A stretch of 64,000 nt of DNA from Streptomyces sp. DH24 (GTDB lineage Bacteria; Actinomycetota; Actinomycetes; Streptomycetales; Streptomycetaceae). Made by a program: the position numbers and the translations under genes. Numbering within the stretch: the stretch's first letter is position 1; each line of letters starts with the position of its first letter. The stretch spans positions 1-64,000 of the forward strand of contig NZ_JARVKW010000034.1 of assembly GCF_029813775.1 (NCBI RefSeq). Direction: 5' to 3'. Under the pieces are notes generated by a model. The model was not told the DNA's origin and made no database searches. It was given only the letters and a program-made list of their open reading frames with translations. Below, in pieces: positions 7,755-15,610 of the stretch.

Positions 7755-8944
7755 ACCAGGGAGCAGCAAGGGTCTTCATCACCGGGCTCGGCATCATCTC
7801 ACCGGCCGGCGCGGGCGCCGGGCCCTTCTGGGCCGACGTGTGCGCGGGCCGCAACCGCTTCGAGGAACTGCCCCCGCTGTACGCCGGCATGAAGCCCGGC
7901 ATCCTCGGCGGCCGGGTACCGCGCGAGGCCCGCGAGACCGCCCTCGCCCAGGTCGACCCGGTCACCCGGGAACGCCCGCGGTGGGCGTCCGTGTTCGCGG
8001 AGTTCGCCGCGCTGGAGGCCCTGCGGGACGCGGGTCTCGCCCCCGGGGACCGGGCGCTGCGCGACGCCGTCGTCTGTGTCGGCAGCAGCGACGGCCAGGC
8101 CGAGGCGCTGGAGGACGTGGTCGCCGGGCGCCGCGGCATCGCCGAGACCGGCGGCTTCTCCAGCTACTCCATCGCCCAGGGCGTGGCCCGCGCCGTCGGG
8201 GCGTCCGGCCCCGCCTACCTGCTGCAGAGCACGTGCGCCTCCGCGAACGTGGCGCTGTCCTGCGCGCTGGAGATGCTGCGCGCGGGCGTCGCCGACACGG
8301 CGGTCGTCGGGGGCTGCGACCCCTACTCGGAGAAGAACATCATCGGGTTCAACTCCCTGCAGGCCATCGGCCCCACGCCCTGCAAGCCGTTCGCCCGGAG
8401 CCGGCGCTACGTCACTCCGTCGGAGGGCGCGGGCATGTTCGTCCTGCAGACCGAGCGCGCCCTGCGCCCGGACGCCACCCCCTACGCCGAGGTGCTGGCC
8501 ACCGCCGTCAGCAACGACGCGAGTCATCCCACCGCCCCCGACCGGGAGGGCGTGGCCGCCTGCCACCGCCGCTCACTGGACGAGGCCGGTCTGAAGGCCG
8601 ACGACATCGACGTGATCTTCGCGCACGGCACCGGGAGCCGCGCCAACGACACCATCGAGGGCGGCATCTTCGCCGAGCACTACCCGCGGGCGGCGGTCAC
8701 CGCGATCAAGAGCACCATCGGGCACCTGATGGGCGCGGCGGGCGCGGCCGGAGCCGTGGCTGCCTGCCTGGCGCTGCGGCACCGCCTGGTACCGCCGACC
8801 GCGGTCGAACCCGACGACGTGGAGCTGGACCTCAACCTGGTCACCGGCACCCCCCTGGCCGTGCCGGACCTGCGGCACGTCCAGAACAACGCCTTCGGCT
8901 TCGGCGGCAACAACGCGATCAGCATCTTCCGGAGCGTGTCGTGA
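7751..8944 (+). CDS. beta-ketoacyl synthase (FabF/type II PKS KS-alpha type)
   Basis: A 397-residue condensing enzyme with an intact triad: Cys162 in LLQSTCASANVAL, His292 in AHGTGSRAND, and His325 with Lys320 in KSTIGHLMGAAG. The C-terminal FGFGGNNA loop is present. GTG 7751 overlaps the preceding stop. It should perform decarboxylative Claisen condensation between a carrier-bound acyl group and malonyl-ACP. There is no acyltransferase or ketoreductase in the cluster, so malonyl loading would depend on housekeeping FabD, and the beta-keto group may be kept or processed by the PLP enzyme. A KS fed by an aminoacyl carrier would give a gamma-amino-beta-ketoacyl product; that is inference. Confidence 0.93.
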   Translation: MNQGAARVFITGLGIISPAGAGAGPFWADVCAGRNRFEELPPLYAGMKPGILGGRVPREARETALAQVDPVTRERPRWASVFAEFAALEALRDAGLAPGDRALRDAVVCVGSSDGQAEALEDVVAGRRGIAETGGFSSYSIAQGVARAVGASGPAYLLQSTCASANVALSCALEMLRAGVADTAVVGGCDPYSEKNIIGFNSLQAIGPTPCKPFARSRRYVTPSEGAGMFVLQTERALRPDATPYAEVLATAVSNDASHPTAPDREGVAACHRRSLDEAGLKADDIDVIFAHGTGSRANDTIEGGIFAEHYPRAAVTAIKSTIGHLMGAAGAAGAVAACLALRHRLVPPTAVEPDDVELDLNLVTGTPLAVPDLRHVQNNAFGFGGNNAISIFRSVS

Positions 8945-9747
8945 CGCTCCCGCCGGTCCTCACGGGCGAGAGCGCGGCCCTGCGGCTGACGTTCGACGGC
9001 CCGCTCGCCGTCCTCACGCTGCACAACCCGCCGATGAACCTGTTCGACAAGGCGATGTGGGACGCCTGGGCGGACGCGGTGGCCTGGCTGACCGCCCACC
9101 CGCCGCGCGCCCTGCTCGTGCGGGCGCGGGGCCGCGTCGTCAGCGCCGGTGTCGACGTGAACGTCTTCGCCGGGCTCGCCGCCGAGGACGCCGCGTCGTT
9201 CTGGCGGACCCAGCTGGGCATCACGCGGGCGCTGGAGGCGCTGCCCTGCCCCACGGTGTTCGCCGCACATTCGCTGACCCTCACGGCCGCCTTCGAACTG
9301 GCCCTGGCCTGCGACCTCGTTCTCGCCACACCGCAGGCCCGGTTCGGCCTGGTCGAGCGGAAGATCGCCTTCACCCCGGCGATGGGCGGCACCCAGCGCC
9401 TGGCCGAACGCGCCGGTCCCGCCCGCGCCCGCGAACTCGTCATGACGGGCGACCTGTACCGCGGGTCCGTGCTGGCCGACTGGGGCGTGGTCAACGCCCT
9501 GTTCCCGCCGGACTCCTTCGACACCGACGCGCATGCCTACGCGATGCGGCTCGCCACCGGGCCCACCCGGGCCCACGAGGCCACCAAGAGCGTCGTCCGC
9601 CACTGTCTCGACGGCGGTGTCGCCGCCGCCGACGCCGCCGTTCCCGACCTCGCCGCGTCGGTGGCGGCCACCTCCGACCACCACCGCGCGGTCGCCGCGT
9701 TCCTGTCGGACGGCCCGGAACACACGACGGAGTACGAGGGGCGCTGA
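8941..9747 (+). CDS. enoyl-CoA hydratase/isomerase (crotonase) family protein
   Basis: A 268-residue crotonase-fold protein. The first oxyanion-hole loop reads VVSAGVDVNVF. Glu139 (GLVERKIAF) and Glu165 (ARELVMTG) correspond to the two catalytic glutamates of enoyl-CoA hydratase. The usual Gly-rich second loop is replaced by AAHSLTLTAAFELALACD, so the substrate pocket may differ. GTG 8941 overlaps the ketosynthase stop (GTGA). In this setting it may dehydrate or isomerise a beta-hydroxy or unsaturated acyl chain on the carrier, or decarboxylate. It is the last gene of the right operon. Confidence 0.88.
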   Translation: MTLPPVLTGESAALRLTFDGPLAVLTLHNPPMNLFDKAMWDAWADAVAWLTAHPPRALLVRARGRVVSAGVDVNVFAGLAAEDAASFWRTQLGITRALEALPCPTVFAAHSLTLTAAFELALACDLVLATPQARFGLVERKIAFTPAMGGTQRLAERAGPARARELVMTGDLYRGSVLADWGVVNALFPPDSFDTDAHAYAMRLATGPTRAHEATKSVVRHCLDGGVAAADAAVPDLAASVAATSDHHRAVAAFLSDGPEHTTEYEGR

Positions 9748-9905
9748 TCCGGGGAGCGGTGGCCGCGCACGCGGGCCGGAGCAGGGCGCGGGCCGGGCCG
9801 TCGCCGGGGGTGCGGAAACCGCCGAGGACGACGCCGGCGGAAATCATGTCGGCCGCCCGTCCGGAGTACCGCACGACCAGCGCTCCGGCGGGCGCTGCCC
9901 CACGG
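9748..9905 (-). other. gap with coding-like composition on the minus strand (possible gene remnant)
   Basis: Between the crotonase stop and the terminator hairpin the minus strand can be read as ALVVRYSGRAADMISAGVVL and on through RTPGDGPARALL to about 9748, with roughly 90% G or C at third codon positions. There is no convincing start or domain, and the frame runs on antisense into the crotonase gene. It may be the end of a lost gene or chance. Confidence 0.2.
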
Positions 9906-9920
9906 CGGCGGGACCTGCCG

Positions 9921-10006
9921 GGCCGTGTCCGCGACGGTGGGCGAGGGTGCGAACGAACGTGCGCCTGCCGTGCTCAGGGTGACGACGCCACGTCGCGGAC
10001 ACGGCC
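9921..10006. terminator. 16-bp inverted repeat at the right edge of the biosynthetic cluster
   Basis: Arms at 9921-9936 and 9991-10006 are perfectly complementary, with a 54-base loop. It lies between the end of the plus-strand operon and the stop of the minus-strand response regulator, so it can serve both. The right arm is nearly the same sequence as 101-126 at the other edge of the cluster. Confidence 0.55.
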
Positions 10007-10692
10007 TAGTGCCCGTCGCGCCCGCCCCGTTCCTCCTCCAGCAGCCCGGCGTCGTGGGCCAGCAGGGCGATCTGCACGCGGTTGTTGAGGCCGAGCCGGG
10101 ACAGGACGCGGGAGACGTGGGCTTTGACGGTGGCCACGCTCATGAACAGCTCCGCGGCGATCTCGGCGTTGGCCAGGCCCCGGCCGACCGCGACGGCGAC
10201 CTCGCGTTCCCGGTCGTTCAGGAGGGCGACGCGCTCACGCGCGCGTGCCCGGCGGGTGCCGGCCGCGCCCCCGGCCGCGTGCGTCATCAACTGGCGGGTG
10301 ACGGCGGGCGACAGGACGGGATCGCCGGCCGCGACCCGGCGTACCGCGTCCAGGATCTCGGCGGGCGGGGTGTCCTTGAGGACGAACCCGGCGGCGCCCG
10401 CGCGCAGGGCCCGCAGCACCTGTTCGTCGGCGTGGAAGGTGGTCAGCACCACCACCTGCGGGGCGTCCTCGCGGGCGCGCAGCAGTTCCGTGGCCGTGAG
10501 GCCGTCGACCGTCGGCATCCGGATGTCCATGAGGACGACGTCCGGCCGGGTGCGGTCGACGAGCGCCTCCACCTCGCCGCCGTCACCGGCCTCGCCGACG
10601 ACCTCGATGTCGTCCGCGCCGCCCATCATGAAGGACAGCCCGGCCCGCACGAGGGGGTCGTCGTCGACGAGGAGCAGTCTGATCGCAGTCAT
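10006..10692 (-). CDS. NarL/LuxR-type response regulator
   Basis: A 228-residue two-component regulator. The receiver domain has the acidic pocket in LLLVDDDPLVRAG, the phosphorylated Asp in VVLMDIRMP (about 54), Thr in VVLTTFHAD and Lys in GFVLKDT. A LuxR-type helix-turn-helix follows after a linker: LNDREREVAVAVGRGLANAEIAAELFMSVATVKAHVSRVL. Two minus-strand genes upstream, 12118-13374 encodes a matching histidine kinase, so the three genes read as one unit. It ends facing the biosynthetic cluster and shares the 9921-10006 hairpin, but nothing in the sequence shows that it controls that cluster. Confidence 0.92.
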   Translation of the reverse strand: MTAIRLLLVDDDPLVRAGLSFMMGGADDIEVVGEAGDGGEVEALVDRTRPDVVLMDIRMPTVDGLTATELLRAREDAPQVVVLTTFHADEQVLRALRAGAAGFVLKDTPPAEILDAVRRVAAGDPVLSPAVTRQLMTHAAGGAAGTRRARARERVALLNDREREVAVAVGRGLANAEIAAELFMSVATVKAHVSRVLSRLGLNNRVQIALLAHDAGLLEEERGGRDGH

Positions 10693-10845
10693 GGCCCTAC
10701 GCAATCGCGGTGGGTGGACGAGGACTTGGGGCCGGCCCCGCAGGGGCGAGGGCTGCGGACCCGGCCTGGGCCGGGTCCGCAAAGCGGCGCCCGCTGCCCG
10801 GGGCCCGGCCCGGGCGCGCAGCACCACGTCTGCCCGGGGCCCGGC

Positions 10846-12009
10846 CTAGGCGCGCAGCGCCACGCCGTGGCGGGTGCGCAGCACGCGCAGCTCCCACCAG
10901 ACCACCGCCGTCACCGAGGCGGGGCCGCCCAGGAAGGCGAGGATCTGGATGAGCGGCGGGCCCGGCGGCAGACCGCCCGCCAGCAGGCTGATCACCGCCC
11001 ACTCCCACACCAGGACGCCGGTGAGCAGGGCGGGCAGCGTCGCGTGCACGGCGGCCGTGTTGAAGCCGGTGCGGATGGCGGGGCCGGTGGCGAAGCCGAG
11101 GAAGAACAGCACCCAGACGAGGGGCAGGAACAGCGAGAGCGTGATCCAGGGGACGGCGGTCCCGCCGGTGCCCGACGTGGTGCCCGTCTCCTCGGCCATG
11201 CTGATGCCCACGACGGCCAGCGGCACCGCCGTGACGGCCGCGATGTACCACATGGCCGACTTGCCCGCGGCCCGCACGCGCGGACGCATGTCGGCCTTCG
11301 TCTCGGGCGTGGCCCACCGGAAGAGGAACGCGATGACGACGGGCGCGCTGAGCAGCAGCAGGGGCGGGGTGATGGCGATCCGCATCATGTACTGCTGCTG
11401 GGCCTCGCTGACGTCCTCGGGCCTGCCGTAGAGCGTGAGCAGCAGCACGGTCAGCGCGGCGGCGGTCCAGGCGCGCCCCTTCTGAAGCCGGGTCACCTGC
11501 GGGTCCTCGATGCGGCGTTCACCGCGTGGCGGGAACAGCCGGTGCGCCCTGAGGCGGGCGGAGCGTGCGAACGAGTAGCCCGCGACGAGGGGCAGGAGCA
11601 CGAACCAGGCGCACGGCGCGAGCAGGACGAGCCACATGCAGCCGGGGTTGCTCTGCCGCCAGGCCCGCAGCATGTCGCGCACCCGGGGCCATTCGGCGCC
11701 GCGCAGCCCGCGGAACGCGCCCCGTCCCAGTGGGGAGGGCGCCCTCGGCGGATACGGCTGCGGCGGGTAGGGCTGCGGGGGGTACGGCTGCGGGGGATGA
11801 CCGTACGGCGCCGGGCCGGGCTGGGGCGGCACGTACGGTGCGGTGTTGTGCGGCGGCCCGTAGGGACCGGCGTTCGGAGGCGGCGGGGGGTACGGCCCCG
11901 GGTTCGGCGGCGGCGCGTACGGACCGCCGTTCGGGGGTGGCGGCGGATACTGCCCGCCGTTCGGTGGCCACTGGGGCCGGTACGGGTTGTTGGGTCCCCC
12001 GAAACTCAC
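10846..12009 (-). CDS. proline-rich membrane protein in the two-component operon
   Basis: A 387-residue protein of unknown function. The first ~110 residues are a low-complexity Pro/Gly/Tyr tail made of repeats such as NGGPYAPPPNPGPYPPP and QPYPPQPYPPQPYPP. The rest holds about seven hydrophobic segments (for example WLVLLAPCAWFVLLPLVAGY and TLSLFLPLVWVLFFLGFATG). GTG 12009 is chosen because GGAAGGAA lies ten bases upstream; the open frame continues further. It sits between the kinase and regulator genes, so it may sense or transmit for that system. Similar Pro-rich leaders occur on many Streptomyces membrane proteins. Confidence 0.8.
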   Translation of the reverse strand: MSFGGPNNPYRPQWPPNGGQYPPPPPNGGPYAPPPNPGPYPPPPPNAGPYGPPHNTAPYVPPQPGPAPYGHPPQPYPPQPYPPQPYPPRAPSPLGRGAFRGLRGAEWPRVRDMLRAWRQSNPGCMWLVLLAPCAWFVLLPLVAGYSFARSARLRAHRLFPPRGERRIEDPQVTRLQKGRAWTAAALTVLLLTLYGRPEDVSEAQQQYMMRIAITPPLLLLSAPVVIAFLFRWATPETKADMRPRVRAAGKSAMWYIAAVTAVPLAVVGISMAEETGTTSGTGGTAVPWITLSLFLPLVWVLFFLGFATGPAIRTGFNTAAVHATLPALLTGVLVWEWAVISLLAGGLPPGPPLIQILAFLGGPASVTAVVWWELRVLRTRHGVALRA

Positions 12010-12117
12010 GCCGACTGTTCCTTCCGAGACGCGCGGGTGCTGAAGCTGCACAAACATAGCCACCGCCTGCGACAAGTCAAAGGCCGCCCGCCCGCGGGGA
12101 CTTGGGATTCCGGCGGG

Positions 12118-13374
12118 TCAGTCCCAGGGCAGCCACGCGCGTACCCGGAACCCGCCGTCCGGCGTGGGACCGTGCCGCAGCGTGCCGCCGGCCAGCGTGG
12201 CGCGTACGGTCAGTCCGATCAGGCCCTGCCCGGAACCGGGGACGTGCGGGACCTCCCCCTCGGGTGCGGGGTTGCGCACGGAGACGACGAGTCCGTCGCC
12301 GGGCCCGCCCGTGACGGTCACGGCGACCTCGCTGCCGGGCGCGTGCTTGCGGGCGTTGGTCAGACCCTCCTGGGCGATGCGGTAGGCGGTGCGGCCCACG
12401 ACGGCGGGTACGGCGCCGGCGTCGGTGACCCGGTTGGCGAGCGTGACCTTCATGCCGGCCTCGCGGGACTCGGCGACGAGCGCGTCGAGTGCCGCGAGCG
12501 TCGGCTGCGGGCGCCCCCCGGCGTCGTCGGCGTCCGCGGCGCGCAGCACACCGATGATCTGCCGCAGGTCCTGCAGGGCGTCGTGGGCGCTCTCCCGGAG
12601 GACTCCGGCCGCCCGCGCGACCTCCTCGCGGGGCGCGTCGGGCCGGAACTCCAGGGCGCCCGCGTGCACGCTGAGCAGCGTCAGCCGGTGGGCGAGCACG
12701 TCGTGCATCTCGCGGGCGATGGCCTCACGGGCGAGCCGCTGGGCCTGCTCGGCGCGCAGCCGCGCCTCCGTCTCGGCGCGCCGCGCGCGGTCCCGCAGGC
12801 TGAGCATCAGCTGCCGCTTGGACCGGACGAACATGCCCCAGCCGATGGCGGACACGATCAGCAGCCCGGTGAAGACGAGCACCGCCGGGTAGGACAGTTC
12901 GGGGTCAGGACGCAGCCGGAAGAACACCGGAAGCACGGCGAGGGAGACGCCGCCGGTCCAGGCCACGTACCGGAAGGGCCGGTGCACGGCGAGCGTGAAC
13001 AGGGAGATCAGTCCGGCGCCGCCCGCGGTGTTGGAGACGAGCCCGACGGGGACCATCGCGATCGCGAGTCCGAGCGGCCAGCGGCGGCGCAGCCACACGG
13101 CGCCGCAGGACAGTGCGCCGATCACCTGGTCGACGGCGGCGACGGGCTCCGGGAGGTTCGGGTCCTCGGCCATGGACTCGGCGGCGAGCAGGCCGGTGAC
13201 GACGGCGAGCACGAAGCAGGAGAAGTCGACGATCCAGTCGCGCGCGGTACGCCGGGGGCGCCCGGACCGCCGGGCCCCGGGGTCGAGTTCGTCGGCCAGC
13301 GCGGACGGCAGCAGCCACCGGCGCGCGGCGGGAAGGTCGGCGGGGGTCCGGGGTTCCGCCTGGTCACCACTCAC
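12118..13374 (-). CDS. sensor histidine kinase (HisKA_3 type)
   Basis: A 418-residue sensor kinase. After a charged N-terminus there are about five membrane segments, then the HisKA_3 phospho-acceptor EAIAREMHDVLAHRLTLLSVHAG, an HATPase_c domain with the N-box AYRIAQEGLTNARKHAPGS, and the G-box GSGQGLIGLTVRATLAGG. It should autophosphorylate on His and pass the phosphate to the regulator at 10006-10692. GTG 13374 is the likely start; a TTG nine bases earlier is also in frame. The signal is unknown. Confidence 0.93.
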   Translation of the reverse strand: MSGDQAEPRTPADLPAARRWLLPSALADELDPGARRSGRPRRTARDWIVDFSCFVLAVVTGLLAAESMAEDPNLPEPVAAVDQVIGALSCGAVWLRRRWPLGLAIAMVPVGLVSNTAGGAGLISLFTLAVHRPFRYVAWTGGVSLAVLPVFFRLRPDPELSYPAVLVFTGLLIVSAIGWGMFVRSKRQLMLSLRDRARRAETEARLRAEQAQRLAREAIAREMHDVLAHRLTLLSVHAGALEFRPDAPREEVARAAGVLRESAHDALQDLRQIIGVLRAADADDAGGRPQPTLAALDALVAESREAGMKVTLANRVTDAGAVPAVVGRTAYRIAQEGLTNARKHAPGSEVAVTVTGGPGDGLVVSVRNPAPEGEVPHVPGSGQGLIGLTVRATLAGGTLRHGPTPDGGFRVRAWLPWD

Positions 13375-13553
13375 GGTCGGCAATCTACGCAGCGCGGGCC
13401 CTCGGAGTCCCCGCGGACGCCGGATCGTCGACCCACGTCGCGGGAGCGCAGACTTTCGGCGCGCCGCGCGGCCCGCGCCGGCTACTTCCGCCGGGGTGGC
13501 CTGGCCCCGCGGCCGATGCCCGTGGGGGGTCCGCGGGGCAAGGGTCTTTCCTC

Positions 13554-13751
13554 ATGAAGAAGTTGCTGGAGTTCCTCGGATTCATCGCCCTGGTGCAGGG
13601 CGTGGCGGGCCTGGTGCACGAGTTCACCGACTGGAAGTGGGGCCTCGTGCAGCGGCTCGGCTTCCTCGACGGCCACGAGCTGTACGCGAGCGTCGCCCTG
13701 GTGCTGCTGGGCGTCGCCCTGTTCGCCGCCGCGGAGAGCCGGTCCGGCTGA
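13554..13751 (+). CDS. small two-helix membrane protein
   Basis: A 65-residue protein with hydrophobic segments at about 5-22 (LEFLGFIALVQGVAGLVHEF) and 44-60 (YASVALVLLGVALFAAA), separated by a short charged loop. No family is recognised. It is transcribed away from the kinase gene and ends before a convergent hairpin. Codon use (high G+C at third positions) supports a real gene. Confidence 0.7.
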   Translation: MKKLLEFLGFIALVQGVAGLVHEFTDWKWGLVQRLGFLDGHELYASVALVLLGVALFAAAESRSG

Positions 13752-13803
13752 GCCCGGACCGGACCTCCGGCCGCCGCACCGGGCGGGCCCGGGCCCGGTG
13801 CCG

Positions 13804-13835
13804 CCGGCCGAGCCGCTGCCGTACGGCTCGGCCGG
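13804..13835. terminator. 12-bp hairpin between convergent genes
   Basis: Arms 13804-13815 and 13824-13835 pair perfectly over an 8-nt loop. It lies between the stop of the small membrane protein (13751) and the stop of the amidase gene (13847, minus strand), the position of a bidirectional terminator. Confidence 0.6.
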
Positions 13836-13846
13836 GCGCGCGTCGG

Positions 13847-14587
13847 TCAGGAGAAGGCGGCGGCCCAGGTGTTCGGGCCGACGATGCCGTCCACCGTCAG
13901 GCCCCGGTCCGCCTGGAAGTCGCGGCACGCGGCGTCGGAGCCGGGGCCGTACTGGCCGTCCGTCGACAGCGCGTACCCGAACCGCGAGTTCATCCGGTAC
14001 TGCCAGGTCGCCACGCTCGCGTGCACGAACGTCGGAGGCTGCCGGAAACTCACCCCGGGGTACGGCAACGGCCCGCCTCCGGGGTTCACTTCACCGCTGA
14101 GTACCCGCGCGTAGAGCGCGCCGGGGCACTCCGTCGCGTGGTGGTCGCGATGCCCGGTGATGGCGCGGGCCGCACCGCCCGACACCCGCAGCCGGTTGAC
14201 GGCGTACCGGATCGCGTCGATCAACTGCGGGGTGATCGTGTCGTAGTTGCTGGTGGTGCCGCCGGTGAGCGCGCACACCGCGTACCAGTCGTCGTTGCCC
14301 TGGGTGGTGCCCTGCGCGGCGGTACGGACGTTCTCGCCCCGCCCCTGGAAGACGTAGCCGTGCACGCAGGCGAGGTGGCTGTAGGCGATGTCCGACCAGC
14401 CGTTGGAGTCCATGTGGTGGTTCTGGATGCCCCGAACCTGGGCGGCGCAGTCGGCGTGGCTCGCCCTGGCGACCTTGACCGCGTCCACGTGGTGCACGAC
14501 GACGCCGCCCTGCGCCGGAGTGATGTTGTTGCTCACGCTGCGGGGCGCGCGGGCACCCCACTGGGAGCGGGAGACGAAGGTGGCCAT
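13847..14587 (-). CDS. N-acetylmuramoyl-L-alanine amidase with C-terminal peptidoglycan-binding domain
   Basis: A 246-residue cell-wall hydrolase. The amidase_2/PGRP domain has zinc ligands in GGVVVHHVDA and ITGHRDHHATECPG (two His and Cys). A peptidoglycan_binding_1 repeat ends the protein (QYGPGSDAACRDFQADRGLTVDGIVGP, read in two overlapping parts). The ATG at 14587 begins MATFVSRSQWGARAPR with no signal peptide, yet the short frame just upstream encodes a Tat signal and ends in TGATG overlap with this start. Either export relies on another route or the two frames were once one protein. Confidence 0.85.
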   Translation of the reverse strand: MATFVSRSQWGARAPRSVSNNITPAQGGVVVHHVDAVKVARASHADCAAQVRGIQNHHMDSNGWSDIAYSHLACVHGYVFQGRGENVRTAAQGTTQGNDDWYAVCALTGGTTSNYDTITPQLIDAIRYAVNRLRVSGGAARAITGHRDHHATECPGALYARVLSGEVNPGGGPLPYPGVSFRQPPTFVHASVATWQYRMNSRFGYALSTDGQYGPGSDAACRDFQADRGLTVDGIVGPNTWAAAFS

Positions 14588-14835
14588 CAGTCGCGTTCTC
14601 CATGGCCCACGGCGCAGTCCACCGTGGCGTTGAGGGGCTCCGCGTAGGCGCTGCGGGCCGCGTCGGGCGCGTAGCGGGCGGCGGGGTGACGGGAGTGGGT
14701 GACCAGGGGAAGCTCGCGGAACGGTGCCGGGACGGTGCCGGCGGCACGCGCGGTGCCGGAGCATATGGCGGGCAGCGCGAGTGCGCAGCCGGTTGCGGCG
14801 AGCAGAGCGGCGCGGCGTGACGGGCCGTGACTCAA
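14587..14835 (-). CDS. short Tat-signal ORF overlapping the amidase start
   Basis: A possible 82-residue protein starting at TTG 14835, four bases after GGAGG. It begins LSHGPSRRAALLAATGCALA and has a twin-arginine, hydrophobic core and ARA cleavage site, then about 50 residues of mature sequence with no recognised domain. Its TGA overlaps the amidase ATG by one base. It may be a separate small exported protein, or the N-terminus of the amidase split off by a frameshift. The start is uncertain. Confidence 0.45.
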   Translation of the reverse strand: MSHGPSRRAALLAATGCALALPAICSGTARAAGTVPAPFRELPLVTHSRHPAARYAPDAARSAYAEPLNATVDCAVGHGERD

Positions 14836-15181
14836 CGGGCCTCCAGGTGACAGTGGGGTGACCGTGATTGTCAGGAGCACGCCAACGGTGCGTCAAGATG
14901 TCTGCGGTATCGCCCTGCCGCCGGCCCCGACTCCCCTTCAGGTCCGCGAACGGGGCCGCGGGTCACGGCACGCTTGAGACCGGCACGGGACTGACGGGAC
15001 CCGAGCCGCCGGACATGGTCACCGGATGCGTGTGCGTGCGCCTTCCCGAACCGAGGAGCCACGCCACACCTGGCCCACGTGCGGAACTCCCGGCCCCGTC
15101 AGCCCGTACCAGTCACCGCAGGCACCTTGCTCTGCTTGCGCTGCTTGCGCCGCGGTTTCGTGCCGGCCTGCCGACGGGTTC
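14836..15181. other. intergenic stretch, nothing recognised
   Basis: Promoter region of the amidase side and the flank of the RNase remnant. I see no convincing ORF, RNA gene or operator here. Confidence 0.5.
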
Positions 15182-15345
15182 TCAGCAGCCGTGGTCGACC
15201 AGGTCGAACGAGGCGTAGTGGTCCGCCGTGCAGTAGCCCTCCTGGCACTCCTCACCGGTGACGATGGGGCGCGCACCGCGGTCGTCGGGGCCCGGCGTGC
15301 CCACCGCGCACTCGTGGTAATTCTGTCGCACCCCGCTGACCTGGA
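15182..15345 (-). pseudogene. C-terminal remnant of an RNase Sa-family gene
   Basis: Read on the minus strand the segment ends NYHECAVGTPGPDDRGARPI, VTGEECQEGYCTADHYASFD, LVDHGC and a stop. This lines up with the C-terminal half of the intact guanyl-specific RNase at 17035-17424 (YYHEYTVITPG..., VTGEEYQEDYYTADHYESFD, LINYGC), including the catalytic Glu and His. There is no signal peptide, start or N-terminal half before it; homology stops near 15340. Two extra Cys have appeared. It is a truncated, inverted relative of the nearby gene. Confidence 0.75.
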
Positions 15346-15564
15346 CTTATGACGGCTGAAACGGCTGTGACCTGCCAGGACGGGATGCAGAGTCGATCGG
15401 AGGCAAGTCAGAGAGGCGGGGTCGGTGACGAGGAGCCCGCCGCAGCGCCTCCGGTTCCCGTGTGGCGCCTGCTGAAGGCCTGTCCGGCGTGCTCCCACGA
15501 TGGCCGAAACAGCCCGTACAGCGCGTCTTGTCACGCCCCCACCCTGGCCGTACGGTGCAGCACC
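15346..15564. other. intergenic stretch, nothing recognised
   Basis: No ORF with Streptomyces-like codon use on either strand. It separates the RNase remnant from the CebR-type operator. Confidence 0.45.
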
Positions 15565-15580
15565 ATGGGAGCGCTCCCAT
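15565..15580. promoter_or_regulatory. CebR-type operator (perfect 16-bp palindrome)
   Basis: ATGGGAGCGCTCCCAT contains the 14-bp palindrome TGGGAGCGCTCCCA, which is the known binding site of the LacI-family cellulose/cellobiose repressor CebR in Streptomyces. It lies 30 bases before a Shine-Dalgarno and a very short ORF, not before a recognisable cellulase or sugar transporter gene. Confidence 0.8.
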
Positions 15581-15610
15581 AACGGCCGACCTTCCCTACC
15601 GGAGGCGCTC

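Noticed and set aside
9925-13557. 1210-codon open frame on the plus strand over the two-component genes
   Set aside because: It is the mirror of three minus-strand genes with clear domains; the translation has no domain and atypical amino acid content. Long antisense frames are normal at this G+C.
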